Of a stretch of 64,000 nt of DNA, positions 22,606 to 33,847 are shown piece by piece. The position numbers were made by a program, and so were the translations under genes. How positions within the stretch are numbered: position 1 is the first letter of the stretch; each line of letters begins with the position of its first letter. The stretch spans positions 124,001-188,000 of the forward strand of contig JAXQJY010000027.1 in the NCBI GenBank assembly GCA_037042185.1. The letters run 5' to 3'. The notes beneath the pieces were generated by a model. The model was not told where the DNA came from, searched no databases, and was given only the letters and a program-made list of their open reading frames with translations. The DNA is from Sordariomycetes sp. S80-01Y (lineage: Eukaryota > Ascomycota > Sordariomycetes).

Positions 22606-24100
22606 CAGGTCACTGGGAGAGCAGGAATAGAATTGTAAGATGGCGAAGAAAGCCGCCCACTGCGGATATTTTCGGATGCAGCTTGGTCTCGGCCTTAAGA
22701 ACTGCTCTGTGGCCACTACGGATTCGCCGGCGAGCAGTCCGTGGGGTTTGGCTCTTGCCATCATTGTCACGTTGCAACTCGCCATTATTCACATTCAACT
22801 ATATAGAAAAACGCGGCGCTGCTCGAGCAAATCATGGATGGCATCACCAGCGGGAGAACGGGAGCGGGAATGACGGGAAACTTTCCAGCGCGGAGATCGC
22901 GACCCAGCCGGGCACGGCGGAGATGCGGAGGAAGGGATTCCTTAGGACCGTCTGGGCATATCAATACCTGCCTGGACCTATCTCATTCGGTATTGGCTAG
23001 CCATACGTCACATGGTGCTGCGACCAGAGATTACAGACCTTGCACTAAGCTGATTCGAAACTTGGCACCCCAATTCCCCAGCAGCTTGATGGTCACGCAA
23101 GCCCTCTGCAGAATCCGCAACGTTCCAAAAGTCTCTTCGAGCTCTAAATCGCTAGTGAAAAATATTCGATGACCGCAGAAGGGCACGTTGAAATCAACAT
23201 CGGCCATCGGCACTTGTGGGTGCCCCGCGGGGCTAGTGAAAGTATCGATAGTGCCCATACTGAATATATGCATGCCAGTAACGTCGACCGGCTTTTTCGA
23301 GGCTATCCGTCAGTTTGAAGGTACATAATAACCGTAAACTTGGAACGGCCAGCGGATAGTTGATAAGTTATTGCACGGGTCTAATTGGGACTTGGTGTCG
23401 ATTTCGGCCCTCTGCAGCTGCGGCTGCTTGGGCTCAGTTCCGACGGAAAACAATATTGAAACGAGAGAATTTTCAGCTTTAGTTTGGATTCTGTAGCGTA
23501 CATGGTGTGGGACGTATTTGAGAAGACCGACGATGTAGAGTGGCCACTGCTCCCAATCCTTGAGGGCCTTCCATAGCAGCATCGGGCCAACGGCCTGCCT
23601 ATTATTCATGTCGCCTTTGCTGGGGTCATCGCGCAAAAGACGGTTGACGATGAGGAGCTCGTGCTGGAGTCCTCCGCAAATTAAAAAATTGAGGCACGGG
23701 GTATGAAGCATTGTCTACCTGCTTCAATGGCTTACTTTGATATAATACTGCCCGCGAGCGTAGGCGCTTTATCGAAGACGCAAAGTTCAATTCCAGGATC
23801 TGAGCTTTGGATTTGAATCTAGTAGCATCTACTCACATACCGCATCAAAATTAATTGGGGTGAGGAGCCTTGAACAGCCTTTCACTATTAAAGCTAATGT
23901 GGAGAGTCTTGTGCTACTCTCGCTAGCCGGATATCCGAGATACAACAAGCTATCGGCAAACATACCAGACGATCGGCGCTCCACATACGACGATAGCATT
24001 CCAGCCAGAGGACTATTAATCCTTCCACCCCACGCATCTGGATAATGCTGTCAAGTTACTTCGTACATTGAGGACCAAACCTGGGAAAGGAATTGCGACA
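22606..24100. other. Gene-poor spacer with a transporter relic
   Basis: 1.5 kb between the UPC2-like regulator and the decarboxylase. Apart from the decayed transporter piece at 23330-23711 on the minus strand I see no gene. The last 200-300 bases should hold the decarboxylase promoter. Confidence 0.5.
23330..23711 (-). pseudogene. Relic of a Dal5-type MFS transporter
   Basis: The minus strand encodes VNRLLRDDPSKGDMNNRQAV followed by LWKALKDWEQWPLYIVGL. This is the central-loop-to-helix-7 segment of allantoate-permease-type carriers, where housekeeping copies read V-L-R-D-D-P-S-K-G-D-M-x-N-R-Q. Downstream the frame loses similarity within about 20 residues, although fragments in other frames still look like the next helix. 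No start, N-terminal half or C-terminal half was found. It is a fragment of a second carrier from the family of the gene at 427-2083, and shows gene loss in this region. Confidence 0.7.
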
Positions 24101-25104
24101 ATGGCACGACGTATTGATGTCCATCACCATTACATCCCCCCAGCCTACTTGCAAGGTGCGTTCATTACTACCGACGAACGATCGAGAGACTAAACAAAGC
24201 CACTGAAGCCCTCGAAGAGAATGGGGGCGATCCTTCGGGTTGGCCGACCCCAAATTGGTCTATTGATTCCGATAGAAAGATATGTCAAGATTGTGACATT
24301 GAAACGGCGTTCCTGTCAGTGACTGCCCCCGGTGCGGGAGTAGTCAAGGGAGTCAAGTCTGCCCGCCTCGCCAGAGATTGCAACGAATTCGGCAAATCTC
24401 TGAGGGACAAGAAACCTCAAAACTACGGATTTTTTGCTGCGCTTCCGGATATCCTTGATACTAAAGCAGCCCTGGAAGAAATTCGATATGCATTCGACGA
24501 ACTAAAGGCTGATGGTGTGACACTGTTTACCCGTTACGGAGACGGGAATTATTACCTCGGTCACCCAGATATCCAGCCAATTTGGGAGGAGCTGAATCGG
24601 CGCGCCGCGGTAGTTTTTGTTCACCCAACACATCCCGTGGACACCAATCTCGTCAACAAAACGCTCCCCCAACCAATGATTGACTATCCGCACGAGACAA
24701 CCCGCACAGCCGTTGATCTTATCACTACCGATGCTGCCCGCAAGTTCAACAAATGCAAGATCATATTGTCTCATGGTGGTGGCAATCTGCCCTACCTAGC
24801 CCGGCGTCCTGCTGTTATGTTGAAAGACCTCGGACTATCCGACATGACGCATGACCATTTCATGGAAAATGCGAGCATGTTCTATTACGACATGGCTCTG
24901 ACAGACTCAACGTTTGCCTTGCCTCTATTGAGAAAATTCGCCCATCCTAGTCATATTCTTTTCGGGAGCGATTTCCCTTATGCACCCGAGGCCACAGTCA
25001 AACGCTTTAGCATAGAGCTAAGCGACGCTACACTATCGGAGGAATATGGAAAGCAAATCAGTCGAACCAATGCCCTGAAGTTGTTTCCTCGGCTTTCTTC
25101 ATAG
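24101..25104 (+). CDS. Amidohydrolase-fold decarboxylase (ACMSD / aromatic acid decarboxylase type)
   Basis: Exons are 24101-24155 and 24200-25104 (319 aa, typical). The metal site begins at once: RIDVHHHYIPP gives the His-x-His pair (residues 8 and 10). VVFVHPTHP and IILSHGGGNLPYLARRP supply the later His, and FGSDFPYAPE the Asp. In fungi this family includes ACMSD-like enzymes and non-oxidative decarboxylases of 6-methylsalicylate or 2,3-/2,6-dihydroxybenzoate. The segment GGDPSGWPTPNWS followed by a TAPG motif is common in the fungal aromatic-acid members. Loss of CO2 from a hydroxybenzoate is therefore the best guess, and would link it to the salicylate-hydroxylase-like enzyme 8.5 kb upstream. 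The first intron is only 44 nt. Cytosolic. Confidence 0.85.
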
Positions 25105-27386
25105 ACACATGTTTCCTCGTTAGGTAGTCAGCAGACTGCTTGGACTACAAGGTTACTTTTCGAGAATGTGGGATTGTTTCGAAGCGTCAAGTGGGTTCCT
25201 CGACGACGCACGTTAGCTCGCGGAGCAAGGATCGAAAATCACACTTATTTTTAAAAGCTTGGTGCCTAATGATTCGTGTACTGAAGACATATGGCAATAT
25301 CAGGGAAATGCTTTTTATATTATCAGGGCAAGACAATAGATGGGGTTGACCAGTGCCGAGCGACGACTTTACAAGAGTTGGCCCTGCCCAGTCGAGACTT
25401 TGAAAAGCAACCGGAATCGAAACCATGGAATGAAGATCTTGTACGCTGACGAGTGGGACGCTTAGCCGGCGACATAGGGATTTGTACCATGGTCGCCGAA
25501 CTAGCCAGCTTCTGCCTACGGAGCCTCTTGGTAGTCGTTTTTCGAGGAGTTTCGCTCGAACAAGCACCGCAGACGTCTGTCAAAGCTCTGCTAAGATGTA
25601 GAAATTAAACGAGGATTGAATGCGTCTTTTCAAGGCTGAAAGTACAGAGTCTTCTTCGTCGGTCTGTCATTGCGGGAAACAAGGTCTCGTTACACCCCCA
25701 GTGTGTACGATGATGATGCTGTAGTCGAAATCCTCGCGTGGAATCATTCGTTGGCACACAGGTGAGGATGAGACTGAGAGGCCCAGGCCCCTCAGGGAAG
25801 GGATTGACGAGTAAATACTAGCAAGAGAAAGGATAGCCTGTCAAATAGCTGCAGCGAAGGTGAATATACTGAGATATGTGGCTTAATGCCTACTGGGTAG
25901 TCTTAAGTCCAGGCGCACTGGATCAGCCTCAAGCGAAGTACGGATTTGATCACGACTACCCAAGCAATCGCCTGCACCGGAGCATCAGAGGTCGTATCCA
26001 GGATGATTTCGCGAATGAAAAATGATATTGCCTGTTATTCCTCGAAAATCGCCGCGAATGCGCCCGGTTGCACCAGGGATCCGTATGTTATCCTTCCAGA
26101 TGACTACAAAACCTTTATCGTCGCAAATCTAAGAGGATATCATTGGTACCGAAGGCAGCGAAACCTGCGCCGATAATACCACCAACGGTGAAGCGGTTGG
26201 TCGGCGACGGGTGTACTGATATGAGTGATACCTTTGAAGGAAGTAGACGAGGCCAGTATAGTGCAGACTACACTAATTATGATAATAGTAGCGCCTTGTT
26301 GAAGTCCTCAACCTCAATAACAATGCTAGTAACACGACTATTAGGCTTTCTAATAACTTATTTTTGAAGAACTGGCGTGGTCTAAAAAAGTCCGGATAAC
26401 TGTGCTACTCGGTGCCTCTTTGCGTTAGCAAACAAGGCACGGCTACCAATAGTGCAGAGTAACGACCTGTTGAGTATGGCCTCAGAGACACGATTTGGCG
26501 GCTTTAGATCTTCAACCACGGCCAATCTGATCGCTTGAAAACCCCCGGGATACTCCAGTTGCTTCCTTCGATAAGTATCAATGTGGTGGCGCCTGGAAGC
26601 ATTTTCGAAACCGCAGTCAACTTTTGTCGAAAAATTGGCACGGTCCATGTAGCCGCGACCCAAATTTCCATTTCAGCACTATCATGAGGCGGGAGTGCCT
26701 CAAGAAAGTGGTTCGGGAGATATTTAAATCTTGCAGCACTGCAACTAGGGATGGTCCGCGGCCGGGAGGTCGAGAGCCCTGCATCTGACAATGATCCGGA
26801 CCCAGCTCACCTCGCCAGGACTCTACCCGTTTGAAGTACCCGTTTGAAGGGTGGCTCGCAAGCTTCTCCAATAAAATCAAGACTGAATGAGAACTCCGAA
26901 TTCAATCGAAGCACCTGTGTTTAAACTGTCGTGGGCGAGTTTAACGGAACCAAACTGGATGGCGCAGGCCGTGATGTCTCACATGCTCGCGTTACGTTTA
27001 TACTCCCGCATAGCCGACTTCGAGCATAAAATGGAGTAGACTTTCTGTTCCCAACAACGCGCGGGGCGGTCACGGATCTGGAAATTTCGTATTGCTCGCG
27101 TCCGAAACTGACAGCTTAGTGGGTGGACGGTGGGTCCCAACTGTCACGCTATGCCCTATTGGAAACGATAGATGGGAGAGCTGAATTCGAATGAGGCATG
27201 TCTGAAAAGTGCAGCAAGGCAGGATTGAGGCTGTAAATACTACTTACTGGGGTAATATGGGAACTGAGCCGCTAATATAAGACCACACCGTTCTTCCACG
27301 AACCACTCGCATTTATGAGGCTTTACTGCTTCGTGTATACTCTTCCCTAACCTAATATCATCCGTCGTGGTGAATCCGTACCGAGA
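25105..27386. other. Gene-poor spacer, 2.28 kb
   Basis: No gene supported. Minus-strand frames at 26382-26880 and a short stretch near 26120-26205 look weakly protein-like (Gly/Ala-rich GGIIGAGFAAFGTNDIL), but no family, start or splice structure could be assigned. They may be remnants. The final part is the promoter of the secreted-protein gene, with a short CT-rich tract before its ATG. Confidence 0.45.
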
Positions 27387-28796
27387 ATGAAGCTCTCCAT
27401 CTGCTGGCTGACTCTGCATCTGGCCATCTACTCCAGCCCAGCATCATGTCGAAGGGGCGGCGGAGGGCACTTCGATGGAGATGGAGCGGTAGGCAGCGGC
27501 AGCGATGACTCGGATGGCTCCTTGGTCCCTTCAGATGCCGAGCAGAAAAAGTTCAGCTTCGAGCCTACTTGCCATCAGGAGCCTTCTCAATGCTTCTGCT
27601 GGCTCTACCAACCACGCTTGCAGCTGTACGCGCTGCCGGGTCTTTACTACAACGGGACCCTGACGGTCACACACCGCGTCTCTGACAACTCTGCCTATGC
27701 CATGGAGGCCCTGGATGATGGCCTCGAGCTTGGCTCTGCATTCACCAATGACTCACATTGTCCTAGCGACGACGGTGCTGAAAAGACTTACAAGTACCCG
27801 GCCCTGTTCCACCTCGGTCCAAGGGGTAATAACGAAGATCCAAACCCGCTTCACTGGTCGCTCACGGGATTCCAGCACAGTTCCGTCCCAGGCTACGTGG
27901 ATCTCCTCCAACGCGTCGTGCACGTCCGATCGAGCGACTTCTTCGTCGAGAGGCCCTTTCGGCTCTTCGACTACTGGGATGAGGCCAACGCCAATGATAG
28001 GACATCCCCACGCCAGGAGATCCGCGACGAGAATACCACAGCATACTGGACCACATCCGTTGTCAAGGCCAAAAACGGGAAATTCTACTCTGCGCATGCC
28101 ACATATGACCACCAGACGCCCAACAATACTGCAGGAGGGGGTTACGCAAAGAGCCAGTACATTACCCTTAGCGAGACCTGCAAACTTGGTTTCACAACCA
28201 TCAACGATCGATTGGAAGCTCCTTTAGATCCTGACGGTGAAGACGATGAGAGCCGCATCTACAATACCACTGCGCTACCCACAGTGTGGCTGCAGCCAGT
28301 GGGCACAGAGATAACTATCGACGGGATTGGCAGTGATAAGCTCACGCTCGAACTGACCACTGATGTTGAGGATCGAGAAGAGATCATGCTGGCTTGGTCG
28401 AGCGTGAGGCGGGCGAACTGCGAGGGACCGCTGCCTTATGATGATGACTTTCAGCTCGCATATCCCGTGGCGGTTGTAGATTCAGACGGAGATAGTGTCG
28501 TAAGCGATGACCAGGACTCGGTCTGGAGCCTAAAACTATCGGTGCTCAAGCTCACCTTTGAAGGCTCCCTCGTGAGGGAGAACAGTACCGAGATTACGGG
28601 TTTGGCGGACGATGGCAGGATGCACTTTGCCGAGGGCTATGATTGGGAGGCCACTGAGAAGTCCTTGGGCTACCCATATACAGATGGGAGAGAAGATTCT
28701 CAATCAAGAGCCATTCAAGTAGAGACGAATTGTTCCCTGTTTGCCGGACTTCTTGCCGCTGTTGCTGGGATAGGGGTTTTGGCGATTTCTGCTTGA
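27387..28796 (+). CDS. Secreted, probably GPI-anchored protein of unknown function
   Basis: Intronless, 469 aa. I do not recognise the family. MKLSICWLTLHLAIYSSPASC is a likely signal peptide. A Gly/Asp/Ser-rich, low-complexity acidic segment follows (about residues 23-50). A Cys-containing start to the folded part is PTCHQEPSQCFCW. The body is rich in Asp/Asn/Thr with many N-x-S/T sequons (for example NGT, NDS, NTT, NST), as expected for an extracellular glycoprotein. The C-terminus ends in a hydrophobic run after a Cys-Ser (FAGLLAAVAGIGVLAISA) without a charged tail, typical of GPI attachment. No catalytic motif was seen. It could be a cell-wall or surface protein. It stands alone between two long spacers, so context says little. 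Confidence 0.75.
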   Translation: MKLSICWLTLHLAIYSSPASCRRGGGGHFDGDGAVGSGSDDSDGSLVPSDAEQKKFSFEPTCHQEPSQCFCWLYQPRLQLYALPGLYYNGTLTVTHRVSDNSAYAMEALDDGLELGSAFTNDSHCPSDDGAEKTYKYPALFHLGPRGNNEDPNPLHWSLTGFQHSSVPGYVDLLQRVVHVRSSDFFVERPFRLFDYWDEANANDRTSPRQEIRDENTTAYWTTSVVKAKNGKFYSAHATYDHQTPNNTAGGGYAKSQYITLSETCKLGFTTINDRLEAPLDPDGEDDESRIYNTTALPTVWLQPVGTEITIDGIGSDKLTLELTTDVEDREEIMLAWSSVRRANCEGPLPYDDDFQLAYPVAVVDSDGDSVVSDDQDSVWSLKLSVLKLTFEGSLVRENSTEITGLADDGRMHFAEGYDWEATEKSLGYPYTDGREDSQSRAIQVETNCSLFAGLLAAVAGIGVLAISA

Positions 28797-29564
28797 GACG
28801 CGTATACTTGTCACCTGAATGATAGGCTGCATCTTCGGACGATACTGAGCACCAGCCGATGATTTGGATAATAGTAAATAATAAGAGTTCGCCCACTCTT
28901 TTCTTAATCCAGCACATCGATGACCTAACATGGTATTCTTATTGAACTGTGAATCCTTGGCGACGTGGACCTTCAGTTGATGGAAAAGCCTAAAGTCCTA
29001 CACACCCTGGTATCTATTTTGTCCGGGATTCAGCACTGAATTCTTCAAGGGTCTACGTAAGTTCTACAGACCTTTTGCTCTTTGCCAATATCTCGCGGTC
29101 ATCCGGGGTTTTTGAATCGGGTCGTTCTGTATACAAAATTGCTGGCAATGCGGCCACTTTTGAAAAGGTTCTGCTACACGGAAACGACTCAGCGGGCATT
29201 ATATTAGTTCCCCGCAAGCGGTTCTACTTCTTTCAAAACTGATCATTGTCGGACTTCTTTGGGGCTGTATCCTCATATCGGTCAGAGCCTCATTAAATGA
29301 AGATACGTACTCATGATGTTTCAGTCTATGGCTATTTATATAAGATGCCAGATTGTATAAGACTTGCTGAGATCTCGGCCTATGTATCACTTTCATTTTC
29401 TTCTCTTTGAGAGTCAAGCTAAGCACTACTCCGTGTACTAGATATCCGGTTACGATGCTTTTTTTCCCACGTGCATGATGTCGAAGCATGCTTCCTTCCC
29501 TTCTAACACTATCCCTTCAGTCCCTCGCTGCGGATACATAAGATTGTGTCAGCAGCAAACGTCT
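28797..29564. other. Spacer between two 3' ends
   Basis: 768 bp between the secreted-protein gene (+) and the P450 gene (-), whose 3' ends face each other. No gene or structured repeat recognised. Confidence 0.5.
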
Positions 29565-31381
29565 CTAATGAACCGCGACAGCGGAGAGGTCTAATTCTTC
29601 AGTGCGTCTGCGCATGATGAGTTTTGCGGCCGGGTTCAGACTGTACGCCATGCCATGAGCCACGGGATCATACACCGAACCCTCGGGAAGCTTCCAATCG
29701 TACTTGAGAATCAAGTGACAAAGAGCAATCTTGACCTCATTTGAAGCAAAGAACCGCCCTGGGCATGCATGCACACCATGGCCAAATCCAAGATGGTTCT
29801 GACCAGTGCTGACAAGATGGGCCATGTGGTCTTGACCAGTCGTTTCACGCAACCGCAGGAAGCGGTAACCGTCAAATTTCTTGGCGTTGTTGTAGTATTG
29901 GTCACTCCACATGTGAGTCAGATCGATTGCCACTTTGCTGCCTCTTTTGACAGTCATGCCATTGGGCAGGACCACGTCTTCCAAAGCCATCCTCTTCCAG
30001 GCTATGATATTGTGAGATAAAGCCTGACGTAGAGAACTATTGATCTTGCTTACCTAAATTAATGGGCTTAAGCCTTTGCGTCTCCTTGAAGATGCTATCC
30101 ATCAGTTTAAGGTCGTAGAGTGCGGTTTTCTTCAACCCTTCAGCACTCAGCACACGGACCACTTCTTCGCGCAGCGGCTGAAACAGTTCAGGATGCTTTG
30201 CAATATTGATCATAGCTGATGCGAGAAGATCTGTGGTCGTGTGTATCGCAACTAATGAAAGCGTGACTTGACAATCTGCTGGAGGGCGCTTGGAACCCGC
30301 TTGCGCGAACCATTCAATTGAGTCGTCGAAAGGAGACTGCTGTCCTCGAGCAAGGGCTTCAGCCTTGATTTTCTCACGGCGCTCAACGTGCGGCTGAAGA
30401 TGTTCACGCGTAGCTTGGAGTGCTTTTCGCACCTCCCAACAGCATGGCAAAAACCAGTGCACAAACGGACGCGTCCAGCGAGGGTATTCGCGCAAAACGT
30501 CGGCGGCTGCGAAAAGCTTCAATGTATAGTTCGCGGAAGCTTTGTTCCACTGCTCATCTCTGCAGAGCTCTTCTCCCATAAAAACCCGAGAAGACATACG
30601 AGAAACGATAGTCATGATGTCTTCTTGGAGGTTAACAGCATGCCAGCCTGCGTGGTACCTCAGTCGCTCTGAAAATTAGGAACATCAGGGTAAGTCCAGT
30701 CTCTTACCTGGAGATTCCGTGAGTGTTTGTTGTATAACTAAAGCAGCCTCTTCCGACAAAGGGCCCGTGACCTTGGCTGGCGAGATTTAGTATGTTGTGA
30801 ATGGATGTAGAACATGGTTTTCCATACTTAATGCCTTGGTGAGATATCTTGTCACTACTTTCGGCAGTATTAGGTCATTCATCAAGCTGTCGAAGCCAGG
30901 CACATAAGCATGCGAGTCCTAAATCTGAGTCAGCCACAGTCTGTTTAATACAAAGCTCGACGGGACTAACATCGCTTGAGGATTCTGAAAAATCGAATCG
31001 CTTGTCACTGCGTATATCTTCGACACTTTCCACGGGCAGCATCGTTAACTGGCCCCAATCGCAAAATAACTCATACGGACTGGCGGGAAATAGGGATCGC
31101 CCTTTCGTGAGCAAGTCCATGCTGTTTCTCATGAAAACTCGGCCCCGCGTTAAATTGGTAAACTCCCATGACTTCTTGGGGTTAAGCTCTGGGAGCCCGT
31201 GACCCTTGTTTCGAGCTCGAAAGAGAATGAGGCCAAGAATTGTTAGAATCCCATAGGTAATGAGATTAACAGCGCCAGCTGAACCGTAGTAAAGACCCCA
31301 TGATAGTGTACCTTGGCCCGGAGTACCAATCACCTGCGTGGCTGTCTGTTCCATTCTTCGATAGTAGTCACTAATGCTCAT
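29565..31381 (-). CDS. Cytochrome P450 monooxygenase, complete, 540 aa
   Basis: Exons in transcription order are 31381-30971, 30918-30828, 30776-30708, 30668-30054 and 30001-29565. An N-terminal hydrophobic anchor INLITYGILTILGLILF-like segment (about residues 35-55) implies ER membrane location. RGRVFMRNSMDLLTKG and AYVPGFDSLMNDLILPKVVT are typical of the fungal ent-kaurene-oxidase-like group. The I-helix carries AIHTTTDLLASAMINIAKHP, the K-helix ExxR is KETQR, the PERF-like motif is FDGYRF, and the haem loop is FGHGVHACPGRFFASNEVK (Cys about 475). The third intron is only 39 nt (30669-30707), short even for fungi, but it is needed for both phase and the conserved sequence around it. The substrate is unknown. 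It lies 1.3 kb from the acetate-type carrier gene. Related in the haem loop to the truncated P450 at 19.5 kb. Confidence 0.87.
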
Positions 31382-32682
31382 GCTGACTTAGCAGGTCAAT
31401 GTGTTTCGATGGTCCATATAGAGGTTGGTTGGATTCACTGCCATTTATAGTCGAGCCCAGCCGTCTAATGGCACCTCCCGGATCCCCAAACTTTCCGCCT
31501 TGCCGAGATCGTCAAATGCTAGAACTTTAATTGGTTTTGATGTGGATACTTCGGAGGCGCTGGTGGAGTTGTGCCGATCGGAGCAGTACCATCGTACATT
31601 AGTCCGGTGTTTGGCTCGGCAGATGCTGTGGAGCAGTTGCTTGAGAACGCCTTCGTCCTCGTGTCAGCATGTCTCATACAAACGAAACCTACACTCTGAT
31701 GAGTCGCAAATTCAAACGACAGATGTAAATAGTTAGCTCATCGGGCTCGCACCTCAATACCCAGCGAGGATACGTGCGAAAGCGCCTATGAAGACGGTGA
31801 AATGAGCCAAGCTCGGGTGGTTACATACTGGTCTTCTGCACAGCGCCCTCCCGCTGTGGGCCTGTGTTTTGCATTATTACTCGGGCCTCTTCTCGGACTC
31901 TCGGATCGGTCCGCGACGGGCCATCGGTAATACCGCATCACCGATATGACACATCTTACACCAGATCTGTGCTAGTTCATTGGATAGCATCATAGTTCTT
32001 TGCGTCCACGAGGGCTTCTCAGACCCGACTAGGTGACCGACGGAGCAACACGAGTTGGCGCAGATCACGGTCTTAGTAATAGATACAGGAGATTCGTAGA
32101 GCAGGTGGTCATCCAAGCGTGATTCGTACTGGTAAGGCAAGCCATGATGCTCTAAGAGACCTGGCATGTTTCCCTCCGGATGGCGGAGTTCAACGTGTAC
32201 TTAACGGTATGGAACGGCGCGTGAGAAATACAAGAATAACCAAGCTAGGTAGCTGAGGTTAACTACCGAAGGATATAAATATGACCTAGCCGTCATTGAC
32301 TGTCACGGGCTGTAGCCAACGTGCTCCTTTTACAGCAGGAAGAAGAGTTCATCCCGCGCCGTGCATGCCCGATGCGGCGAGGAACCCCTTCATTCGCAGC
32401 GAAGTCGCAATTTCCCTTCTTTGTCCCTTCATCTCTAGACTCATTTGAGCTACCCTATGGTTGAACAAGATTGAGACTAGCCCTCAGCAGGTAGCCTGAC
32501 TAAGCCTTCTCATTATTTTCTTTCGCCTCGCATCTCTCGTTTGGCACAATAATGGCCTGCCTCTGGTCTACTAAGTCGTAGGCTGCGAGCGTGTCTTACG
32601 ATTGATGTAGAGACCCTCCGAATACGTGGCGCTCTCGTCTTCCCAAGATTAGTCCCGCTTATAAGCCACATGCTTCAACCAT
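31382..32682. other. Spacer with a possible enzyme relic
   Basis: 1.3 kb between the P450 start and the 3' end of the carrier. A possible adenylating-enzyme fragment lies at 31550-31699. The minus-strand frame at 31877-32167 has no recognisable family. Otherwise nothing was seen. Confidence 0.45.
31550..31699 (+). pseudogene. Possible fragment of an AMP-binding (acyl-CoA synthetase-like) enzyme
   Basis: The frame reads YFGGAGGVVPIGAVPSYISP followed by SADAVEQLLENAFVLVSA. It resembles the early part of acyl-CoA ligases where a Gly-Gly-Val-x-x-Pro-I segment precedes a predicted helix and strand. No neighbouring part of such an enzyme was found, so this is weak. A clearer fragment of that superfamily lies 11 kb downstream at 42451-42639. 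Confidence 0.28.
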
Positions 32683-33847
32683 TTAACACTCTCCATCCGG
32701 CGCAGCGCGTGGTTCCAGCTTATCCAGCCTGCCTTTGACAATCTTGCTTAAATCTCCAACAGGAAGCGACAACGGAAAATCAACAGAAGCTAGCATGAGA
32801 GCAGCGAAGAGGTACCACCCGACAAGAGCCGTAACAAACAGGACTGCGCCAGCAGTCTATACGATGGTCAGCGGCGATCCACATTTGGACGTGGCAAGGC
32901 TCCTATAGTAGTTACTTACAACCGTCAGTGTATTGGCGATCTCTGCATTGCCAACAAGGTCGTCTGCCATCTTCCAATAGGCACCAGCGAGGAGCTGAAG
33001 AGCAGTGGAAAGCAAAAGGAAAATGACTACAAAGAGTACATTTGTCCGAAGCGCGCATACCATAAACATTAAGCACAGCAGCGCCATGAAGACGAACCAA
33101 AACGCTGTCGACTTGGGTTAAACCTGTACACCTCTTGGATGGGGCTGCGCAATGCACAGTGTGTATTTGTGCATCTCACTCACCCAAAGTGGCGGTGAAG
33201 CCGCTAGCTTGGAGGCCCTGTGCCTCAGACGTAGCATCAGCTGGAGCATACGGGGCGTAGGCATTAAAAGCTGGGGTCAACGTCGCAGCATAGCTGAGCC
33301 AGAACCCACCAAAGCAACAAAACACAACAGATGGGAATGTGTTGCCAATGATCCACTCAAAGACTCCACCCAGTATTCCTGTGAGACCTCCCATGAAGTA
33401 GTAAACACCGCTGAACCCTTCTTGTTAGTAGTTGACATGAATATACTGATGGAGAAAACAACCCACTTCAAAGCCACACCGCTGCCTGACGCTCCACGCC
33501 ATCCCATGAGGTTACAAGCAAGCGGCGTAATCGACACCACGAAGCCAAGAAGGGTGCTATCAAGGTGAGGTGTCAGAGAATAATTTGGACACGTTGGGAG
33601 AGAATGAGTAGGAGGGGATCCAGACTGCAGAATATTCGTACATTGGTGTAGGGTTGCCAAAGGTCTTTGCACGACCATCCTTCATGGGCTTCTGCGGCGA
33701 GAGGTAAAGCTTTTCGAATAGCTCCGAGGTGATGACAACGCTACCAGCCGAACGCACTTGGTTGATCGCGTCCTTGTAGTCGCCATTGGTGTCAGGGCCG
33801 GAGTCTTTGTAGGGACTTTGATCGGGTTCGTCTCTGAATGAAGCCAT
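32683..33847 (-). CDS. GPR1/FUN34/YaaH-family acetate (monocarboxylate) transporter
   Basis: Plasma-membrane carrier or channel for acetate or related small acids. Exons in order are 33847-33642, 33556-33467, 33410-33184, 33104-32920 and 32856-32683; all phases join (293 aa, usual size). A hydrophilic N-terminus leads to GNPTPITLLGFVVSITPLAC, the family's NPAPLGL-type signature at the start of helix 1. Then come LMGWRGASGSG, NGVYYFMGGLTGILGGVFEW, IIGNTFPSVVFCCFGGFWLS and later helices including MALLCLMFMVCALRTNVLFV and LLAGAYWKMA. The C-terminal segment SVDFPLSLPVGDLS is also typical. Six membrane helices are expected. It may import acetate or export acids made nearby (the nitrilase makes a carboxylate), but this is context only. 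Its promoter spacer carries three copies of the GCRRTATCCTATCY motif. Confidence 0.9.

Noticed and set aside
26120-26880. Minus-strand frames with Gly/Ala-rich and weakly reductase-like stretches
   Set aside because: Could be gene remnants, but similarity was too short and no cofactor motif, start or exon structure could be placed.
31877-32167. 96-codon minus-strand frame with several Cys
   Set aside because: Cys spacing does not match a zinc cluster, no family recognised and no flanking exons.
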